A stretch of 56,842 nucleotides of DNA, taken from positions 1-56,842 of the forward strand of contig NZ_AKJF01000065.1 in assembly GCF_000282475.1 (NCBI RefSeq), written 5' to 3'. Origin of the DNA: Pseudomonas sp. GM78 (GTDB lineage Bacteria; Pseudomonadota; Gammaproteobacteria; Pseudomonadales; Pseudomonadaceae). The notes beneath the pieces are model-generated. The model searched no databases, was not told the origin of the DNA, and saw only the letters and a list, made by a program, of their open reading frames with translations. A program made the translations under genes and the position numbers. Shown here piece after piece: positions 44,020 to 55,881 of this stretch; positions within the stretch are counted from its first letter, which is position 1, and each line of letters opens with the position of its first letter.

Positions 44020-44916
44020 CTAACTCCGGTATTCAGGCCGCTCGGCTAACCCCTCTTTTAGAAAATCCACCAACTTGCGCACCTTCGGCGACAGATGCCG
44101 CTGCTGCGGATACAGCGCCCAAACGGCCGTATTCGGCGGTTGATGCGCTTCCAGCAACGAAATCAACGCGCCGCTTTTCAGATGCTCCAGCACGTAATAG
44201 TCCGGCAGCTGGCACAACCCCACACCCTGCAGCGCCGCATCCAATACCGCTTGCCCACTGTTGCACCGCCAGTTTCCCTGGACTCGCTGGGAAAATTCCC
44301 GCCCGTTCTGTTCCAGTTGCCAGAGGTCCGAACTGCCAATAAGGCAATTGTGCCGGCTTAACTCCGACAAGCTGTGTGGTCGACCATAACGTTCCAGGTA
44401 GGAAGGTGACGCGCAGAGGAACATGCGCCGTGGCGCGAGGCGGGTGGCGACCAGTCTTGAGTCCTGCAGGCGCCCCAGGCGGATCGCCAGGTCCAGGCCT
44501 TCATGCACGAGATCAAGCTGGCGATTGCTCAGTTCGATGTCGATCCGCAGTTGCGGATAAAGCCCCATGAAGCGAGTAACCAGCGGCACGATGAAGCGTT
44601 CGCCGTAGGCCACGGCACAGGTCATGCGCAGCATGCCCTTGGGTTCGCTGGTCAAGTCGCCGACCGCCCGCAACGCCTCTTCGCGGCCATCCTGCAAGCG
44701 CTGACAATGTTGCAGAAAGGTTTGCCCGGCCTCGGTCAGCGTGACCCGCCGGGTACTGCGATAGAGCAGGCGGGTTTGCAGGCGCTCTTCGAGGCGTACG
44801 ATTTGTCGACTGACGTGCGAGGAAGAAACCCCCAGGCGTTCGGCCGCGGCAGTGAACTGACTGCATTCGGCGACGGCGACAAATTCGTCGATCCCTTCCC
44901 AGCGGTTTTCCGACAT
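44020..44916 (-). CDS. LysR-family regulator of formaldehyde detoxification (GfnR-like)
   Basis: Transcription factor of 298 aa. The N-terminal winged helix-turn-helix (SQFTAAAERLGVSSSHVSRQIVRLEERLQTRLL, about residues 19-51) and a periplasmic-binding-protein-like effector domain (about 90-295) are typical LysR. It is divergent from adhC with a 107-base gap carrying repeats. In P. aeruginosa a LysR protein in the same place (GfnR) activates the downstream glutathione-dependent formaldehyde genes; equivalence here is inferred from position. Effector and mode are unknown from sequence. Confidence 0.82.
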   Translation of the reverse strand: MSENRWEGIDEFVAVAECSQFTAAAERLGVSSSHVSRQIVRLEERLQTRLLYRSTRRVTLTEAGQTFLQHCQRLQDGREEALRAVGDLTSEPKGMLRMTCAVAYGERFIVPLVTRFMGLYPQLRIDIELSNRQLDLVHEGLDLAIRLGRLQDSRLVATRLAPRRMFLCASPSYLERYGRPHSLSELSRHNCLIGSSDLWQLEQNGREFSQRVQGNWRCNSGQAVLDAALQGVGLCQLPDYYVLEHLKSGALISLLEAHQPPNTAVWALYPQQRHLSPKVRKLVDFLKEGLAERPEYRS

Positions 44917-44934
44917 CGAAGATTATCCCTGTGT

Positions 44935-46136
<1,202 letters not shown>

Positions 46137-46144
46137 GGTCAGCC

Positions 46145-46990
46145 ATGAGCCTGGAAAATATCTCCTGCCAGAAAAGCTTCGGCGGCTGGCACAAGCGTTA
46201 TCGCCATCGCTCGGAAACGCTCGGCTGCGACATGGTGTTTGCCGTGTACCTGCCGCCGCAAGCGGAGCAGGGCGGCAAGCTGCCGGTGCTGTACTGGTTG
46301 TCCGGCCTGACCTGCACCGACGAGAACTTCATGCAGAAGGCCGGCGCCATGCGCATGGCCGCCGAATTGGGCCTGATCATCGTCGCGCCGGACACCAGCC
46401 CACGAGGTCCCGATGTGCCGGGTGATCCGGACGGTGCCTGGGACTTCGGCCTCGGCGCCGGGTTCTACTTGAACGCCACCCAGGAACCCTGGTCGCGCCA
46501 CTATCGGATGCATGACTATGTCGTGCAGGAATTGCCGGCATTGGTCGAGGCGCATTTCCCTGCGTCGGACAAGCGCGGCATCAGCGGTCACTCCATGGGT
46601 GGCCACGGTGCGCTGGTCTGTGCCTTGCGCAATCCGGGGCGTTATCTGTCGGTATCGGCGTTCTCGCCGATCAACAACCCGATGGATTGCCCGTGGGGGC
46701 AGAAGGCCTTTTCCCGCTACCTGGGAGAAGACCGTTCGAAATGGCGTGAATGGGATGCCAGTGCGTTGATTGCCGAGGCCGATGAAAAGCTGCCGCTGTT
46801 GGTCGATCAAGGCGATCGCGACGATTTCCTCGCCAACCAGTTGAAGCCCGAAGCCTTGCAACAGGCGGCCAAACTGGCCGGTCACCCGCTGACGTTGCGC
46901 CTGCAACCGGGTTATGACCACAGCTATTTCTTCATCGCCAGTTTCATCGATGAGCACTTGCGGCATCACGCGCATGCTCTAGGTGCCTAA
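46145..46990 (+). CDS. fghA: S-formylglutathione hydrolase
   Basis: Alpha/beta-hydrolase (esterase D type) that splits S-formylglutathione to formate and glutathione. It is 281 aa, with the nucleophile Ser in [10 protein letters not shown] and the oxyanion region [16 protein letters not shown]. The Asp (QGDRDDFL) and His (GYDHSYFF) complete the triad. GAGGTCAGCC precedes the ATG. It forms an operon with adhC; a terminator-like hairpin follows and runs up to the ispF start codon. Confidence 0.95.
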   Translation: MSLENISCQKSFGGWHKRYRHRSETLGCDMVFAVYLPPQAEQGGKLPVLYWLSGLTCTDENFMQKAGAMRMAAELGLIIVAPDTSPRGPDVPGDPDGAWDFGLGAGFYLNATQEPWSRHYRMHDYVVQELPALVEAHFPASDKRGISGHSMGGHGALVCALRNPGRYLSVSAFSPINNPMDCPWGQKAFSRYLGEDRSKWREWDASALIAEADEKLPLLVDQGDRDDFLANQLKPEALQQAAKLAGHPLTLRLQPGYDHSYFFIASFIDEHLRHHAHALGA

Positions 46991-47003
46991 TGCAGGTAGA
47001 ATC

Positions 47004-47033
47004 ACGCCCTGACAAAATTCGGGGCGTTTTTTT
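47004..47033 (+). terminator. Intrinsic terminator of adhC-fghA abutting the ispF start
   Basis: ACGCCC (47004-47009) pairs with GGGCGT (47022-47027), followed by seven T ending at 47033. The ispF ATG begins at 47034. The terminator therefore occupies the place of the ispF leader, leaving only GGGG (47021-47024) as a possible ribosome-binding sequence. Confidence 0.75.
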
Positions 47034-47507
47034 ATGCGTATTGGCCACGGCTATGATGTGCACCGTTTCGCTGAAGGCGATTTCATCACTCTGGGCGGCG
47101 TGCGCATTGCACACGGCTTCGGGCTGCTCGCTCACTCCGACGGTGACGTCCTGCTGCACGCCTTGAGCGATGCCTTGCTCGGCGCTGCTGCGCTGGGTGA
47201 CATCGGCAAGCATTTCCCGGACACCGACCCGCAATTCAAGGGCGCCGACAGCCGAGTGCTGTTGCGTCATGTCGTCGCGTTGATCCACGCCAAAGGCTGG
47301 AAAGTCGCTAACGTCGACAACACCATCGTTGCCCAGGCGCCAAAAATGGCCCCCCATATCGAATCGATGCGCGCGCTGATTGCCGCGGATCTTCAAGTTG
47401 AGTTGGATCAAGTGAACGTGAAAGCTACCACCACCGAAAAGCTCGGCTTTGTCGGTCGCGAAGAGGGCATTGCCGTGCATTCCGTTGCCTTGTTGCTGCG
47501 CGCATGA
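47034..47507 (+). CDS. ispF: 2-C-methyl-D-erythritol 2,4-cyclodiphosphate synthase IspF
   Basis: Fifth MEP-pathway step: cyclises CDP-ME 2-phosphate, releasing CMP. The 157-aa trimeric zinc enzyme has GHGYDVHRF (Asp and His zinc ligands), [33 protein letters not shown], and the C-terminal [15 protein letters not shown]. The ATG sits directly after a terminator T run, so its translation signal is unusual. It overlaps truD by four bases (ATGA). Any adhC-fghA read-through would feed the ispF-truD-surE-pcm chain. Confidence 0.95.
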   Translation: MRIGHGYDVHRFAEGDFITLGGVRIAHGFGLLAHSDGDVLLHALSDALLGAAALGDIGKHFPDTDPQFKGADSRVLLRHVVALIHAKGWKVANVDNTIVAQAPKMAPHIESMRALIAADLQVELDQVNVKATTTEKLGFVGREEGIAVHSVALLLRA

Positions 47508-48549
47508 ACGAACTGCAATTGCTCGGCCCGCGGGCCTATGGTGAACCGCTCGGCAGCGCCGTACTGAAAGCCATCGCCGAAGATTTCCAGGTCGACGAAG
47601 TCCTCGATATTCCCTTGAGCGGTGACGGCGAACACCTGTGGATCTGGGTGGAAAAACGCGGCCTGAATACGGAAGAGGCGGCACGTCGAATTGCCAAGGC
47701 GGCCGGGGTGCCATTGCGTACTGTCAGCTACGCCGGGCTCAAGGACCGCCAGGCGCTGACGCGCCAATGGTTCAGCGTACAACTGCCGGGCAAGGCCGAT
47801 CCGGATCTGTCCGCGGCCGAAAACGACACGCTGAAAATCCTCAAGACCAGTCGACATAAACGCAAGCTGCAACGCGGTGCCCACTCGGCCAACGGCTTCA
47901 CATTGCGCCTGACGCAGTTCGCAGGCGACAAGGCCGCCATTGAAGAGCGCCTGCAGCTGATCGCCAGGCAAGGCATTCCCAATTATTTCGGTGCCCAGCG
48001 CTTTGGGCATGACGGTGGCAACGTGGTCGACGCCCGCGCCTGGGCCGCGCGCAAGGCATTGCCCGAGCAGCGCAACGTGCGTTCGCGCCTGCTGTCGACC
48101 GCTCGCAGTTTCCTCTTCAACCAGGTGTTGGCCGCGCGTGTCGCCGACGGTACCTGGCAGCGTGCTCAGGTCGGTGACCTGCTGGCGTTCACCGATAGCC
48201 GCAGCTTTTTTCCGGCAGGTGTTGCCGAGTGCAGCGACCCACGCCTGGCGATTCTCGACCTGCACCCGACCGGTCCGCAGTGGGGCGAAGGTGACTCGCC
48301 GACCACGGGCGCTGTCCATGAACTGGAGCAGGCGATCGCCGCTCGCGAAGCGGACCTTCGCGATTGGTTGATCAACGCCGGAATGAGCCACGAACGTCGC
48401 ATTCTGCGGCTGCCCATTGCCGGGTTGACGTGGCATTATCCCGAGCCTGACATTCTGCAACTGGAATTCGTCCTGCCGGCCGGATGCTTCGCCACCGTAT
48501 TGGTGCGCGAGCTTGTTGATCTGGTGCCGGTGGGGCAGACGGACAGCCC

Positions 48550-48562
<13 letters not shown>
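47504..48562 (+). CDS. truD: tRNA pseudouridine(13) synthase TruD
   Basis: Makes pseudouridine at position 13 of tRNA(Glu) and others. The 352-aa protein has an early [37 protein letters not shown] segment, the catalytic Asp in [19 protein letters not shown], and GVPNYFG-like [19 protein letters not shown] (TruD family). It starts inside the ispF stop and its last 13 bases overlap surE. The conserved ispF-truD-surE-pcm order supports the call. Confidence 0.94.
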
Positions 48563-49976
<1,414 letters not shown>

Positions 49977-50187
49977 GCATTTATTTAAACGCGCTGAATT
50001 CTCTTCGATGGCCTCTGTCTTACACCGGGGTCGATTGATTAAACGGGGTGTTTTGGCGGGCAGCAAACGTGTGCGCCAAGGCATTTCGCTTCATTAAGGG
50101 AAAAGCCGGCACGGCCCGTTATACTTGCGGCACTTCGTGCCGGAACACGGCAAATCACATTTTCAGCCACCACAAAGGGAGCGGCGG

Positions 50188-51045
50188 GTGAGTCTCACAG
50201 TCATAGCGCAGCGTATGGGTACAACGAGCTTTCAGCGCCTGGTGACTGGCCTTGTCATGAGCACCTTGCTGGTCGGTTGCTCCAGTAACAAATCCAGCGA
50301 TGTAGGGGTTGTCGACCGCAACAAAGCCGCCGCCCAGCGTCCGGCTGTGACCACCGGGCAGTACGTCGTTCGCCCCAAGGACACCCTGTTCTCAATCGCC
50401 TTTCGCTATGGCTGGGACTACAAGGCGCTGGCGGCGCGCAACAACATTGCGCCGCCATACACCATCCATCCGGGTCAGACGATTCGCTTCGATGGACGCA
50501 GCGGTTCAACGCCGACCACCGTGGTCAGCTCGTCCAGTTCGTCGCCTTCATCCTCGAGTAAAACCACGGTCATCCGCCGCTCTGCGGACGGTACGACCAC
50601 GACCACACCGGTAGTTGTACCGTCCGTCGCCAACAAGCCGGCACCCGCTCCACTGCCTCCACCGGGCCCAGCCCCGACCGGCTGGGGGTGGCCATCTAAT
50701 GGCATTTTGATCGGCAAATTCTCATCAAACGGTAGTTTGAATAAAGGAATTGATATCGCAGGGGATTTGGGACAGCCTGTTTTAGCTGCGTCTGATGGGA
50801 CGGTGGTATACGCCGGGAGTGGCTTAAGGGGCTACGGCGAATTAGTCATCATCAAACACAGTGAAACCTACGTCAGTGCCTACGGACATAACCGCAGGCT
50901 GTTGGTTCGGGAGGGGCAGCAGGTCAAGGTCGGACAGACAATTGCCGAAATGGGGTCAACGGGTACAGACCGGGTGAAACTGCATTTTGAGATTCGCCGC
51001 CAAGGTAAACCAGTAGATCCGCTGCAATTCCTGCCGCGTCGTTGA
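50188..51045 (+). CDS. nlpD: Lipoprotein NlpD, LysM + degenerate LytM amidase activator
   Basis: Envelope lipoprotein that activates AmiC-type amidases during cell separation. The GTG at 50188 follows GGGAGCGG; further-upstream codons lack such a signal. The 285-aa precursor has a type II signal peptide ending in the lipobox LLVGC near residue 35. One LysM domain (QYVVRPKDTLFSIAFRYG) follows, then a Ser/Pro/Thr-rich linker and a LytM domain. The LytM metal ligands are lost (NKGID for HxGxD, KLHFE for HLHFE), so it is a regulator rather than an enzyme. The rpoS promoter is expected inside this gene. Confidence 0.92.
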   Translation: MSLTVIAQRMGTTSFQRLVTGLVMSTLLVGCSSNKSSDVGVVDRNKAAAQRPAVTTGQYVVRPKDTLFSIAFRYGWDYKALAARNNIAPPYTIHPGQTIRFDGRSGSTPTTVVSSSSSSPSSSSKTTVIRRSADGTTTTTPVVVPSVANKPAPAPLPPPGPAPTGWGWPSNGILIGKFSSNGSLNKGIDIAGDLGQPVLAASDGTVVYAGSGLRGYGELVIIKHSETYVSAYGHNRRLLVREGQQVKVGQTIAEMGSTGTDRVKLHFEIRRQGKPVDPLQFLPRR

Positions 51046-51149
51046 TCGCTTCCAGCCTGTTCCGTCACGTAGAGGGGACAGGCTCCAGCGTTGCCAAGGA
51101 TAAAGGCGCCGCTTGAGCTTGAGGTCGAACTCACCAAAGGACTATAACA

Positions 51150-52157
51150 ATGGCTCTCAGTAAAGAAGTGCCGGAGTTTGACATCGACGATGAGGTTCTC
51201 CTGATGGAGACCGACGTCGCCGCGGATTCGATGTCGAATGATGAAGGGGCGGCTCCACCTTCCGTTCGTGCCAAATCCAAACACTCCGCGACATTGAAGC
51301 AACACAAGTACATCGATTACACGCGGGCACTCGATGCCACGCAGCTGTACCTCAATGAAATCGGCTTTTCCCCTCTACTGTCCCCCGAAGAAGAAGTGCA
51401 TTTTGCGCGCCTGTCGCAAAGTGGTGATCCGGCCGGGCGCAAACGCATGATTGAAAGTAACCTGCGGCTGGTGGTGAAAATCGCCCGGCGTTACGTCAAT
51501 CGTGGTCTTTCGCTGCTCGACCTGATCGAAGAGGGCAACCTCGGCTTGATCCGGGCGGTGGAGAAGTTCGACCCTGAGCGCGGTTTCCGCTTCTCGACCT
51601 ACGCAACCTGGTGGATTCGTCAGACCATCGAGCGCGCGATCATGAATCAGACCCGGACCATCCGGTTGCCGATCCATGTGGTCAAGGAGCTCAATGTGTA
51701 CCTGCGGGCCGCACGGGAGCTGACGCAAAAACTCGATCATGAACCCTCACCTGAAGAGATCGCCAACCTGCTGGAAAAACCGGTAGCGGAGGTCAAGCGC
51801 ATGCTGGGCCTAAACGAGCGGGTTTCTTCGGTCGACGTCTCGCTGGGGCCGGATTCGGATAAAACCCTGTTGGACACCCTTACCGACGATCGCCCAACCG
51901 ATCCATGCGAGCTGCTGCAGGATGACGACCTGTCTCAAAGCATCGACCAGTGGCTCTCGGAATTGACCGACAAGCAGCGCGAGGTGGTTGTACGCCGCTT
52001 CGGCCTGCGCGGTCATGAGAGCAGCACCCTTGAAGATGTGGGCCTGGAAATTGGCCTGACCCGGGAACGGGTCAGACAGATTCAGGTAGAAGGTCTGAAA
52101 CGTCTGCGGGAGATCCTGGAGAAAAACGGGCTGTCGAGCGAGTCGCTGTTTCAATAA
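51150..52157 (+). CDS. rpoS: RNA polymerase sigma factor RpoS (sigma-38)
   Basis: Stationary-phase and general-stress sigma factor. The 335-aa protein has an acidic N terminus, region 1.2 ([25 protein letters not shown]), region 2 ([35 protein letters not shown]), region 3 and region 4 with the -35-binding helix-turn-helix ([32 protein letters not shown]). AAAGGACTATAAC precedes the ATG. A 104-base gap separates it from nlpD, whose 3' part shows a codon and base shift consistent with an internal rpoS promoter. A strong terminator follows. Confidence 0.98.
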   Translation: MALSKEVPEFDIDDEVLLMETDVAADSMSNDEGAAPPSVRAKSKHSATLKQHKYIDYTRALDATQLYLNEIGFSPLLSPEEEVHFARLSQSGDPAGRKRMIESNLRLVVKIARRYVNRGLSLLDLIEEGNLGLIRAVEKFDPERGFRFSTYATWWIRQTIERAIMNQTRTIRLPIHVVKELNVYLRAARELTQKLDHEPSPEEIANLLEKPVAEVKRMLGLNERVSSVDVSLGPDSDKTLLDTLTDDRPTDPCELLQDDDLSQSIDQWLSELTDKQREVVVRRFGLRGHESSTLEDVGLEIGLTRERVRQIQVEGLKRLREILEKNGLSSESLFQ

Positions 52158-52181
52158 GCCATTCGTTAAGCGGATAGCAAG

Positions 52182-52208
52182 AAGCCCCGACTGGTTCGGG
52201 GCTTTTTG
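52182..52208 (+). terminator. Intrinsic terminator of rpoS
   Basis: AAGCCCCGA and TCGGGGCTT form a 9-bp stem with a T run, 24 bases past the rpoS stop. Confidence 0.92.
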
Positions 52209-52266
52209 TTATCCGCCTACCCTGGTTTTATCCCCGGGACGCCAGCGCAGCTTTGTAGCTTCGGGG

Positions 52267-52284
52267 TGTAAGTCTTCGCTTACT
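52267..52284 (+). promoter_or_regulatory. GacA-type upstream activating sequence of rsmZ
   Basis: TGTAAG-N6-CTTACT matches the TGTAAGN6CTTACA box that GacA needs for rsmX/Y/Z transcription at 11 of 12 fixed positions. It lies about 190 bp upstream of the predicted rsmZ start, the spacing known for rsmZ in fluorescent pseudomonads. A further GTAAGTG half-site follows at 52291. Confidence 0.85.
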
Positions 52285-52421
52285 CTTTTCGTAAGTGTTC
52301 ACTATTTTTACAGGTTGGCAGTCGACCATATTTTTCGCAGGACAGTTTTATCCCGCTGAAAAACAAGCCGATTTTCTAACATGAACGGGATGTGACAAGT
52401 CATCCGGGCTTGGGCAGGCGA

Positions 52422-52449
52422 TTGCTCTTGGCGCTAAAAACCCTAGTAT
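52422..52449 (+). promoter_or_regulatory. Predicted promoter of rsmZ
   Basis: TTGCTC (52422-52427) and TAGTAT (52444-52449) are spaced by 16 bases, placing the start at about 52456. Confidence 0.6.
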
Positions 52450-52455
52450 CGGTGT

Positions 52456-52586
52456 TGTGCCTACGGACAGACACGCCCTTCAAGGACGAGGGGAAAGGAC
52501 ATCGCAGGACGCGATTCATCAGGATGATGAAAAGGAACACAGGGAATAGGGAAAAAATGTGGGCGGGTCAGACCGCCCCTTTTTTT
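52456..52586 (+). ncRNA. rsmZ: Small regulatory RNA RsmZ
   Basis: Sequesters RsmA/RsmE (CsrA-family) repressors and so relieves translation of secondary-metabolite and exoproduct genes under GacS/GacA control. About nine GGA motifs occur in 130 bases (near 52465, 52484, 52492, 52497, 52507, 52522, 52534, 52543 and 52550), several in hairpin loops, such as GCAGGACGC and ATCATCAGGATGAT-type structures. The end AGGGAATAGGGAAAAAATGTGG and the terminator GGGCGG/CCGCCC plus seven T match RsmZ of fluorescent pseudomonads as I recall it. The position between rpoS and fdxA is the conserved rsmZ locus. Start and end are estimates. Confidence 0.93.
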
Positions 52587-52600
52587 GCCTGCAGAAAAGC

Positions 52601-52625
52601 AAAAAGGCCCTTGTGGGGCCTTTTT
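52601..52625 (-). terminator. Terminator of fdxA (bidirectional)
   Basis: AAAAAGGCCC and GGGCCTTTTT form a 10-bp stem around TTGTG, 17 bases past the fdxA stop. The symmetry lets it also back up rsmZ termination from the other side. Confidence 0.9.
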
Positions 52626-52642
52626 CTGGAACGCGGGGATAA

Positions 52643-52966
52643 TCAGCGTTCGAGGTGTTCGATCTTGCCTGGCTTGCCATCCCACTCAGCGGCATCGGGC
52701 AACGGATCTTTGCGTTCCGTGACGTTCGGCCAGACCTCGGCCAATTCGAGGTTCAGTGCGATAAAGTTTTCCATGCCGGCAGGCACTTCATCTTCGGAGA
52801 AGATGGCTACGGCAGGGCATTCAGGTTCGCACAGTGCGCAGTCGATGCACTCATCCGGGTGAATCACCAGGAAATTCGGGCCTTCGTAAAAGCAGTCCAC
52901 CGGACAGACTTCTACGCAGTCGGTGTACTTGCACTTGATGCAGTTGTCGGTGACGACGAAGGTCAT
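52643..52966 (-). CDS. fdxA: 7Fe ferredoxin FdxA
   Basis: Small electron carrier with one [3Fe-4S] and one [4Fe-4S] cluster. It is 107 aa from the ATG at 52966 ([26 protein letters not shown]), preceded by GAGGAGAAAATTAG. The first cysteine set is [14 protein letters not shown] and the second [12 protein letters not shown]. The C-terminal extension (about residues 60-107) is typical of Azotobacter FdI-like proteins. An upstream in-frame codon at 53044 would add an unconserved basic leader. It lies between rsmZ and mutS, as in other pseudomonads. Confidence 0.95.
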   Translation of the reverse strand: MTFVVTDNCIKCKYTDCVEVCPVDCFYEGPNFLVIHPDECIDCALCEPECPAVAIFSEDEVPAGMENFIALNLELAEVWPNVTERKDPLPDAAEWDGKPGKIEHLER

Positions 52967-53108
52967 TTCTAATTTTCTCCTCAGGCGCGGCTTGCTGCGC
53001 CCCTTCACGTAGGGGTCGCAAGGTTTGGGAGCGATAGTCTGCAAGCCAGGCTAAAAGCCTGCAGCATCCCAAACCGCGCGAGATTCTAACAGCTTGCAAG
53101 CCGCTGCG

Positions 53109-55688
53109 TTAGACCCGTGTCTTTAGTGTATAGAGCATTTCGAGTGCGCGACGTGGCGTCATGTTGTCCAGATCGAGCCTGGCCAGTTCATCCAGCACCG
53201 GATGCGGCAGGCTGGCGAACATGTCGCTTTGCTGCGGCGCGGCCGGTTTGCCTTTGGTCGGCGCAGGCGCCTCATGGGGCAGGGCGGTGTCTTCCAGCCG
53301 GCTCAAGTGCTCACGGGCACGCACGATCACTTCGTTCGGCACGCCGGCCAACTGCGCGACCGCCAGACCGTAGCTCTGGCTGGCCGGCCCTGGCAGCACA
53401 TGGTGCAGGAACACGATGCGTTCGTTGTGCTCGGTGGCATTGAGGTGCACGTTGGCCACCAATGGCTGGGCTTCCGGCAGCACCGTCAGCTCAAAGTAGT
53501 GGGTGGCGAACAGCGTATAGGCCCGCAGGTGCGCCAGGCGCTCCGCCGCCGCCCACGCCAGGGACAGGCCGTCGAAGGTGCTGGTTCCGCGCCCGACTTC
53601 GTCCATCAGCACCAGGCTGCGTTCGGTGGCGTTGTGCAGGATGTTGGCGGTTTCGCTCATCTCGACCATGAAGGTCGAGCGTCCACCCGCCAGGTCATCG
53701 CTGGAGCCGATCCGGGTGAAGATGCGGTCGACCAAGGACAATTCGCAACTGGCCGCCGGGACGAAGCTGCCGATATGCGCCAGGAGCACGATCAAGGCGG
53801 TCTGACGCATGTAGGTGGATTTACCGCCCATGTTCGGACCGGTGATCACCAGCATGCGGGTATTGTCGTCGAGGCTGAGGTCGTTGGCCACGAACGGGGT
53901 GGTCAATACCTGTTCAACCACCGGGTGGCGACCCTGGTTGATGCGCATGCACGGCTCGCTGACAAAGCGCGGGCAGTTCAGGTCGAGGTTCAGCGCCCGT
54001 TCGGCCAGGTTGCTCAGCACGTCAAGCTCGGCCAGCGCAGCCGCGGTGTCCTGCAGGGGTGGCAGCTGGGCGATCAGGTCTTCAAGCAGCGCTTCGTACA
54101 GCATCTTCTCCCGCGCCAGGGCACGGCTCTTGGCCGACAGTGCCTTGTCTTCAAAAGCCTTCAGTTCCGGCGTAATGAAGCGCTCGGCACCTTTGAGAGT
54201 CTGGCGACGAATGTAATCGGCGGGTGCGGACTCAGCCTGCTTGCTCGGCAGTTCGATAAAGTAGCCGTGGATGCGGTTGTAGCCGACTTTCAGGTGGGAC
54301 AGGCCAGTGCGGGCTTTCTCGCGGGCTTCGAGGTCGATCAGGAATTGCCCGGCGTTCTCGCTGAGCGATTGCAGTTCATCGAGTTCGCTGTCGTAACCGG
54401 TTTTCAGCACGCCGCCGTCACGGATCACCGCGGGCGGGTTGTCGATGATGGCTTTTTCCAGCAATGCCGCCAGTTCCGGGTAAGTGCTGGTGGTGATTGC
54501 CAATTGGTTGAGGTGCGGCGCTTCCAGTTCGGACATTGCCACTTGCAGTTGCGGCAGCGCGCCGAGGGCATCACGCAGGCGCGCGAGGTCCCGTGGGCGG
54601 GCATTGCGCAGGCCGATCCGGGCGAGAATGCGCTCGATATCGCCGATTTCCTTGAGCTGCGGCTGCAGCTTTTCGAAACGGTAGCCATCCAGCAGGCAGG
54701 TGATCGAGGTCTGGCGCGCCAACAACACGGTCAAGTCACGCAATGGGCGGTTCAGCCAGCGCGTCAGCAGGCGACTGCCCATGGCGGTCTGGCAACGATC
54801 GACCACCGATTGCAGGGTGTTGTCGCGACCACCGGCCAGGTTGGTGTCCAGTTCCAGGTTGCGGCGACTCGCACCGTCCAGCACCACGGTATCGTCCAGG
54901 CGTTCGTGGCGCAGGCTGCGCAAGTGCGGCAGGGCGGTGCGCTGGGTTTCTTTCGCGTAAGCCAGCAGGCAGCCGGCGGCGCCGATGGCCAGGGTCAGGT
55001 TTTCGCAACCGAAACCCTTCAGGTCCTGGGTCGAGAATTGCTGGCAAAGACTTTTCAGTGCCGAATCACGCTCGAAATCCCACGGCGCACGGCGACGAAC
55101 GCCGCGACGTTTCTCGGCCGGCAGATCCTTGGGCCAGTCATCCGGTATCAGCAATTCCACCGGATTGACGCGCTCCAGTTCCGCCAACAGGTTTTCCCAG
55201 CCCTTGATTTCCAGCACGCTGAAGTTGCCGCTGGTGATATCCAGCACTGCCAGGCCGAACAGGCGCTCATCGCCCAGGACAGCGGCGATCAGGTTGTCGC
55301 GGCGCTCATCGAGCAGCGCTTCGTCGCTTACCGTACCGGGGGTGATGATCCGCACCACTTGGCGATCCACCGGGCCTTTGCTGGTGGCCGGGTCGCCGAC
55401 CTGCTCGCAGATCACCACGGACTCGCCGAGCTTCACCAGTTTCGCCAGATAACCTTCTGCGGCATGGTAAGGAATGCCGCACATCGGAATCGCTTGGCCG
55501 GCCGACTGCCCGCGAGCGGTCAGGGTGATGTCGAGAAGCTTGGCGGCCTTTTTCGCGTCTTCATAGAAGATCTCGTAGAAGTCGCCCATGCGGTAAAACA
55601 TCAACTGGTCAGGGTGCTGGTTCTTCAGGCGCCAGTACTGCTGCATCATCGGCGTGTGCGAGGACAGGTCGGAGAGGGCTTTATTCAT
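53109..55688 (-). CDS. mutS: DNA mismatch repair protein MutS
   Basis: Recognises mismatches and small loops and recruits MutL. It is 859 aa. The mismatch-probing Phe-x-Glu is at F37-E39 ([19 protein letters not shown]), followed by connector, core lever and clamp domains. The ATPase has Walker [10 protein letters not shown] (about residue 615), [22 protein letters not shown], Walker [15 protein letters not shown] and THYFELT. The C-terminal region ends in the short MLYTLKTRV-type helix used for oligomerisation. The intergenic side toward the repressor gene is the known integration site for phage-tail clusters. Confidence 0.97.
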   Translation of the reverse strand: MNKALSDLSSHTPMMQQYWRLKNQHPDQLMFYRMGDFYEIFYEDAKKAAKLLDITLTARGQSAGQAIPMCGIPYHAAEGYLAKLVKLGESVVICEQVGDPATSKGPVDRQVVRIITPGTVSDEALLDERRDNLIAAVLGDERLFGLAVLDITSGNFSVLEIKGWENLLAELERVNPVELLIPDDWPKDLPAEKRRGVRRRAPWDFERDSALKSLCQQFSTQDLKGFGCENLTLAIGAAGCLLAYAKETQRTALPHLRSLRHERLDDTVVLDGASRRNLELDTNLAGGRDNTLQSVVDRCQTAMGSRLLTRWLNRPLRDLTVLLARQTSITCLLDGYRFEKLQPQLKEIGDIERILARIGLRNARPRDLARLRDALGALPQLQVAMSELEAPHLNQLAITTSTYPELAALLEKAIIDNPPAVIRDGGVLKTGYDSELDELQSLSENAGQFLIDLEAREKARTGLSHLKVGYNRIHGYFIELPSKQAESAPADYIRRQTLKGAERFITPELKAFEDKALSAKSRALAREKMLYEALLEDLIAQLPPLQDTAAALAELDVLSNLAERALNLDLNCPRFVSEPCMRINQGRHPVVEQVLTTPFVANDLSLDDNTRMLVITGPNMGGKSTYMRQTALIVLLAHIGSFVPAASCELSLVDRIFTRIGSSDDLAGGRSTFMVEMSETANILHNATERSLVLMDEVGRGTSTFDGLSLAWAAAERLAHLRAYTLFATHYFELTVLPEAQPLVANVHLNATEHNERIVFLHHVLPGPASQSYGLAVAQLAGVPNEVIVRAREHLSRLEDTALPHEAPAPTKGKPAAPQQSDMFASLPHPVLDELARLDLDNMTPRRALEMLYTLKTRV

Positions 55689-55829
55689 CGGATTGCCAGG
55701 AAAACTCGTTCAAAAGGTGTGGGGCAAAAGCGGGCGTTGGCACGGCTTTTCCGCGATGGGCGCAAGGTTACCATGGGCAGTCTTGTCGACGCAGGCATCA
55801 CGGCCGGGTGACGTCTTTATTGATGGTTC

Positions 55830-55855
55830 ATGCATGACTTATGCAAATAAGCATT
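55830..55855. promoter_or_regulatory. Candidate operator upstream of the S24 repressor gene
   Basis: ATGCAT (55830-55835) and TATGCAAATAAGCATT (55840-55855) resemble the two 16-bp sites at 56694-56709 and 56717-56732. The half-sites ATGCA/GCAT are shared, so the repressor probably controls its own promoter from here. The promoter elements themselves are not clear. Confidence 0.5.
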
Positions 55856-55881
55856 TGTCGTGGTAAAAAACTTCGAGCATC

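Noticed and set aside
50188-51045. NlpD as an active LytM endopeptidase
   Set aside because: The zinc ligands are replaced (NKGID and KLHFE), so the domain should be non-catalytic and act as an amidase activator.
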